This document shows positions 5,484 through 5,673 of a DNA stretch of 5,673 nt, piece by piece (positions within the stretch are counted from its first letter, which is position 1; the number at the start of each line of letters is the position of its first letter). Source of the DNA: Nitrosotalea sp. (lineage in GTDB: Archaea; Thermoproteota; Nitrososphaeria; Nitrososphaerales; Nitrosopumilaceae); contig JARLFW010000040.1 of the NCBI GenBank assembly GCA_031296345.1, positions 1 to 5,673 of the forward strand, read 5' to 3'. The notes beneath the pieces were generated by a model. The model saw only the letters and a program-made list of their open reading frames with translations, searched no databases and was not told the DNA's origin. The translations under genes were made by a program, and so were the position numbers.

Positions 5484-5673
5484 TCAAATCCAAGCCAAAC
5501 TTGGAAAAACTGGTCCGAACCTATTCTTCCAATTTTTAATTGTACGTTTCATGAAAAAGGTACTAACCCCTATGAAAATCGGAAAAATAACATCAAAAAA
5601 CCAATCACCCAATGATTTCCAGAAATGGTATCCATCTTTAGGCACCATCCAATGTAATTTTTCTAAACCATCA
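5484..5673 (-). CDS. C-terminal part of an unrecognised, probably membrane-anchored protein (cut by right window edge)
   Basis: Reading the minus strand from base 5672, the frame is open for 62 codons and ends in TGA at 5486-5484. The peptide begins DGLEKLHWMVPKDGYHFW, contains a hydrophobic stretch of about 20 residues (DWFFDVIFPIFIGVSTFFM, about 23-41), and ends in a basic, tryptophan-containing tail (KRTIKNWKNRFGPVF then PSLAWI). This looks like a transmembrane helix followed by a cytoplasmic basic tail. I do not recognise the family. The frame has no start in the window because its 5' part lies beyond the right edge. An opposing plus-strand frame (5551 onward) is also open, but its peptide is low-complexity and polar. 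A hairpin, TCCAAG (5489-5494) with CTTGGA (5500-5505), overlaps its final codons, as expected for a gene end. It is moderately likely to be real. Confidence 0.5.
   Translation of the reverse strand, partial: DGLEKLHWMVPKDGYHFWKSLGDWFFDVIFPIFIGVSTFFMKRTIKNWKNRFGPVFPSLAWI

Noticed and set aside
5551..5673. Plus-strand frame beginning MKKVLTPMKIGK and open to the right edge
   Set aside because: It has 41 codons with low-complexity Lys/Asn/Ser content and no well-placed TATA box or Shine-Dalgarno; the opposing minus-strand frame is longer and looks more like a real protein.
1..5673. Search by eye for CRISPR arrays, tRNA or rRNA genes and insertion sequences
   Set aside because: No regularly spaced repeats, tRNA arm patterns, rRNA-like conserved blocks, transposase motifs or terminal inverted repeats were seen.

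Overview
The window looks like a piece of an ammonia-oxidising archaeon (Nitrososphaerota/Thaumarchaeota, probably Nitrosopumilus-like). The basis is an AT-rich sequence, archaeal TATA-like boxes placed for short or absent 5' leaders, an archaeal winged-helix regulator, and above all two adjacent genes of the thaumarchaeal 3-hydroxypropionate/4-hydroxybutyrate CO2-fixation cycle. These are 4-hydroxybutyryl-CoA dehydratase (cut by the left edge) and an ADP-forming acyl-CoA ligase best read as 4-hydroxybutyrate-CoA ligase. The lineage is inferred from gene content; no rRNA or marker gene is present.

Layout. Six genes run leftward on the minus strand. From upstream to downstream they are a winged-helix regulator (4274-3972), a three-helix membrane protein (3946-3662), a four-helix membrane protein (3626-3174), a short RNase HI (3184-2828, overlapping its upstream neighbour by 11 nt), the acyl-CoA ligase (2756-651) and the dehydratase (594 to the left edge). 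The first four are tightly packed and probably form one operon. The ligase and the dehydratase each have their own TATA-like box at about the distance expected for leaderless mRNA. The ligase start codon lies inside a 13-bp palindrome flanked by two copies of an 8-bp direct repeat, a possible operator.

On the plus strand, divergent from the regulator, is a radical SAM protein (4397-5284) with a CX4CX2C cluster motif instead of the usual CX3CX2C. An 8-bp inverted repeat lies 15 nt and 18 nt from the two divergent starts. The radical SAM gene ends in a hairpin that overlaps its stop codon, followed by a second, mutually exclusive inverted repeat leading into a T-rich tract. A convergent minus-strand reading frame enters from the right edge and stops at 5484; it is probably the C-terminal end of a membrane-anchored protein. 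About 200 nt of non-coding, hairpin-rich sequence separates the convergent ends.

How the genes work together. The ligase activates 4-hydroxybutyrate to its CoA thioester at the cost of ATP to ADP, and the dehydratase converts that thioester to crotonyl-CoA, so they are consecutive enzymes. The regulator with the adjacent three-helix protein looks like the recurrent archaeal pairing of a winged-helix protein with a small membrane protein. Its target is unknown; the divergent promoter region is the most natural candidate.
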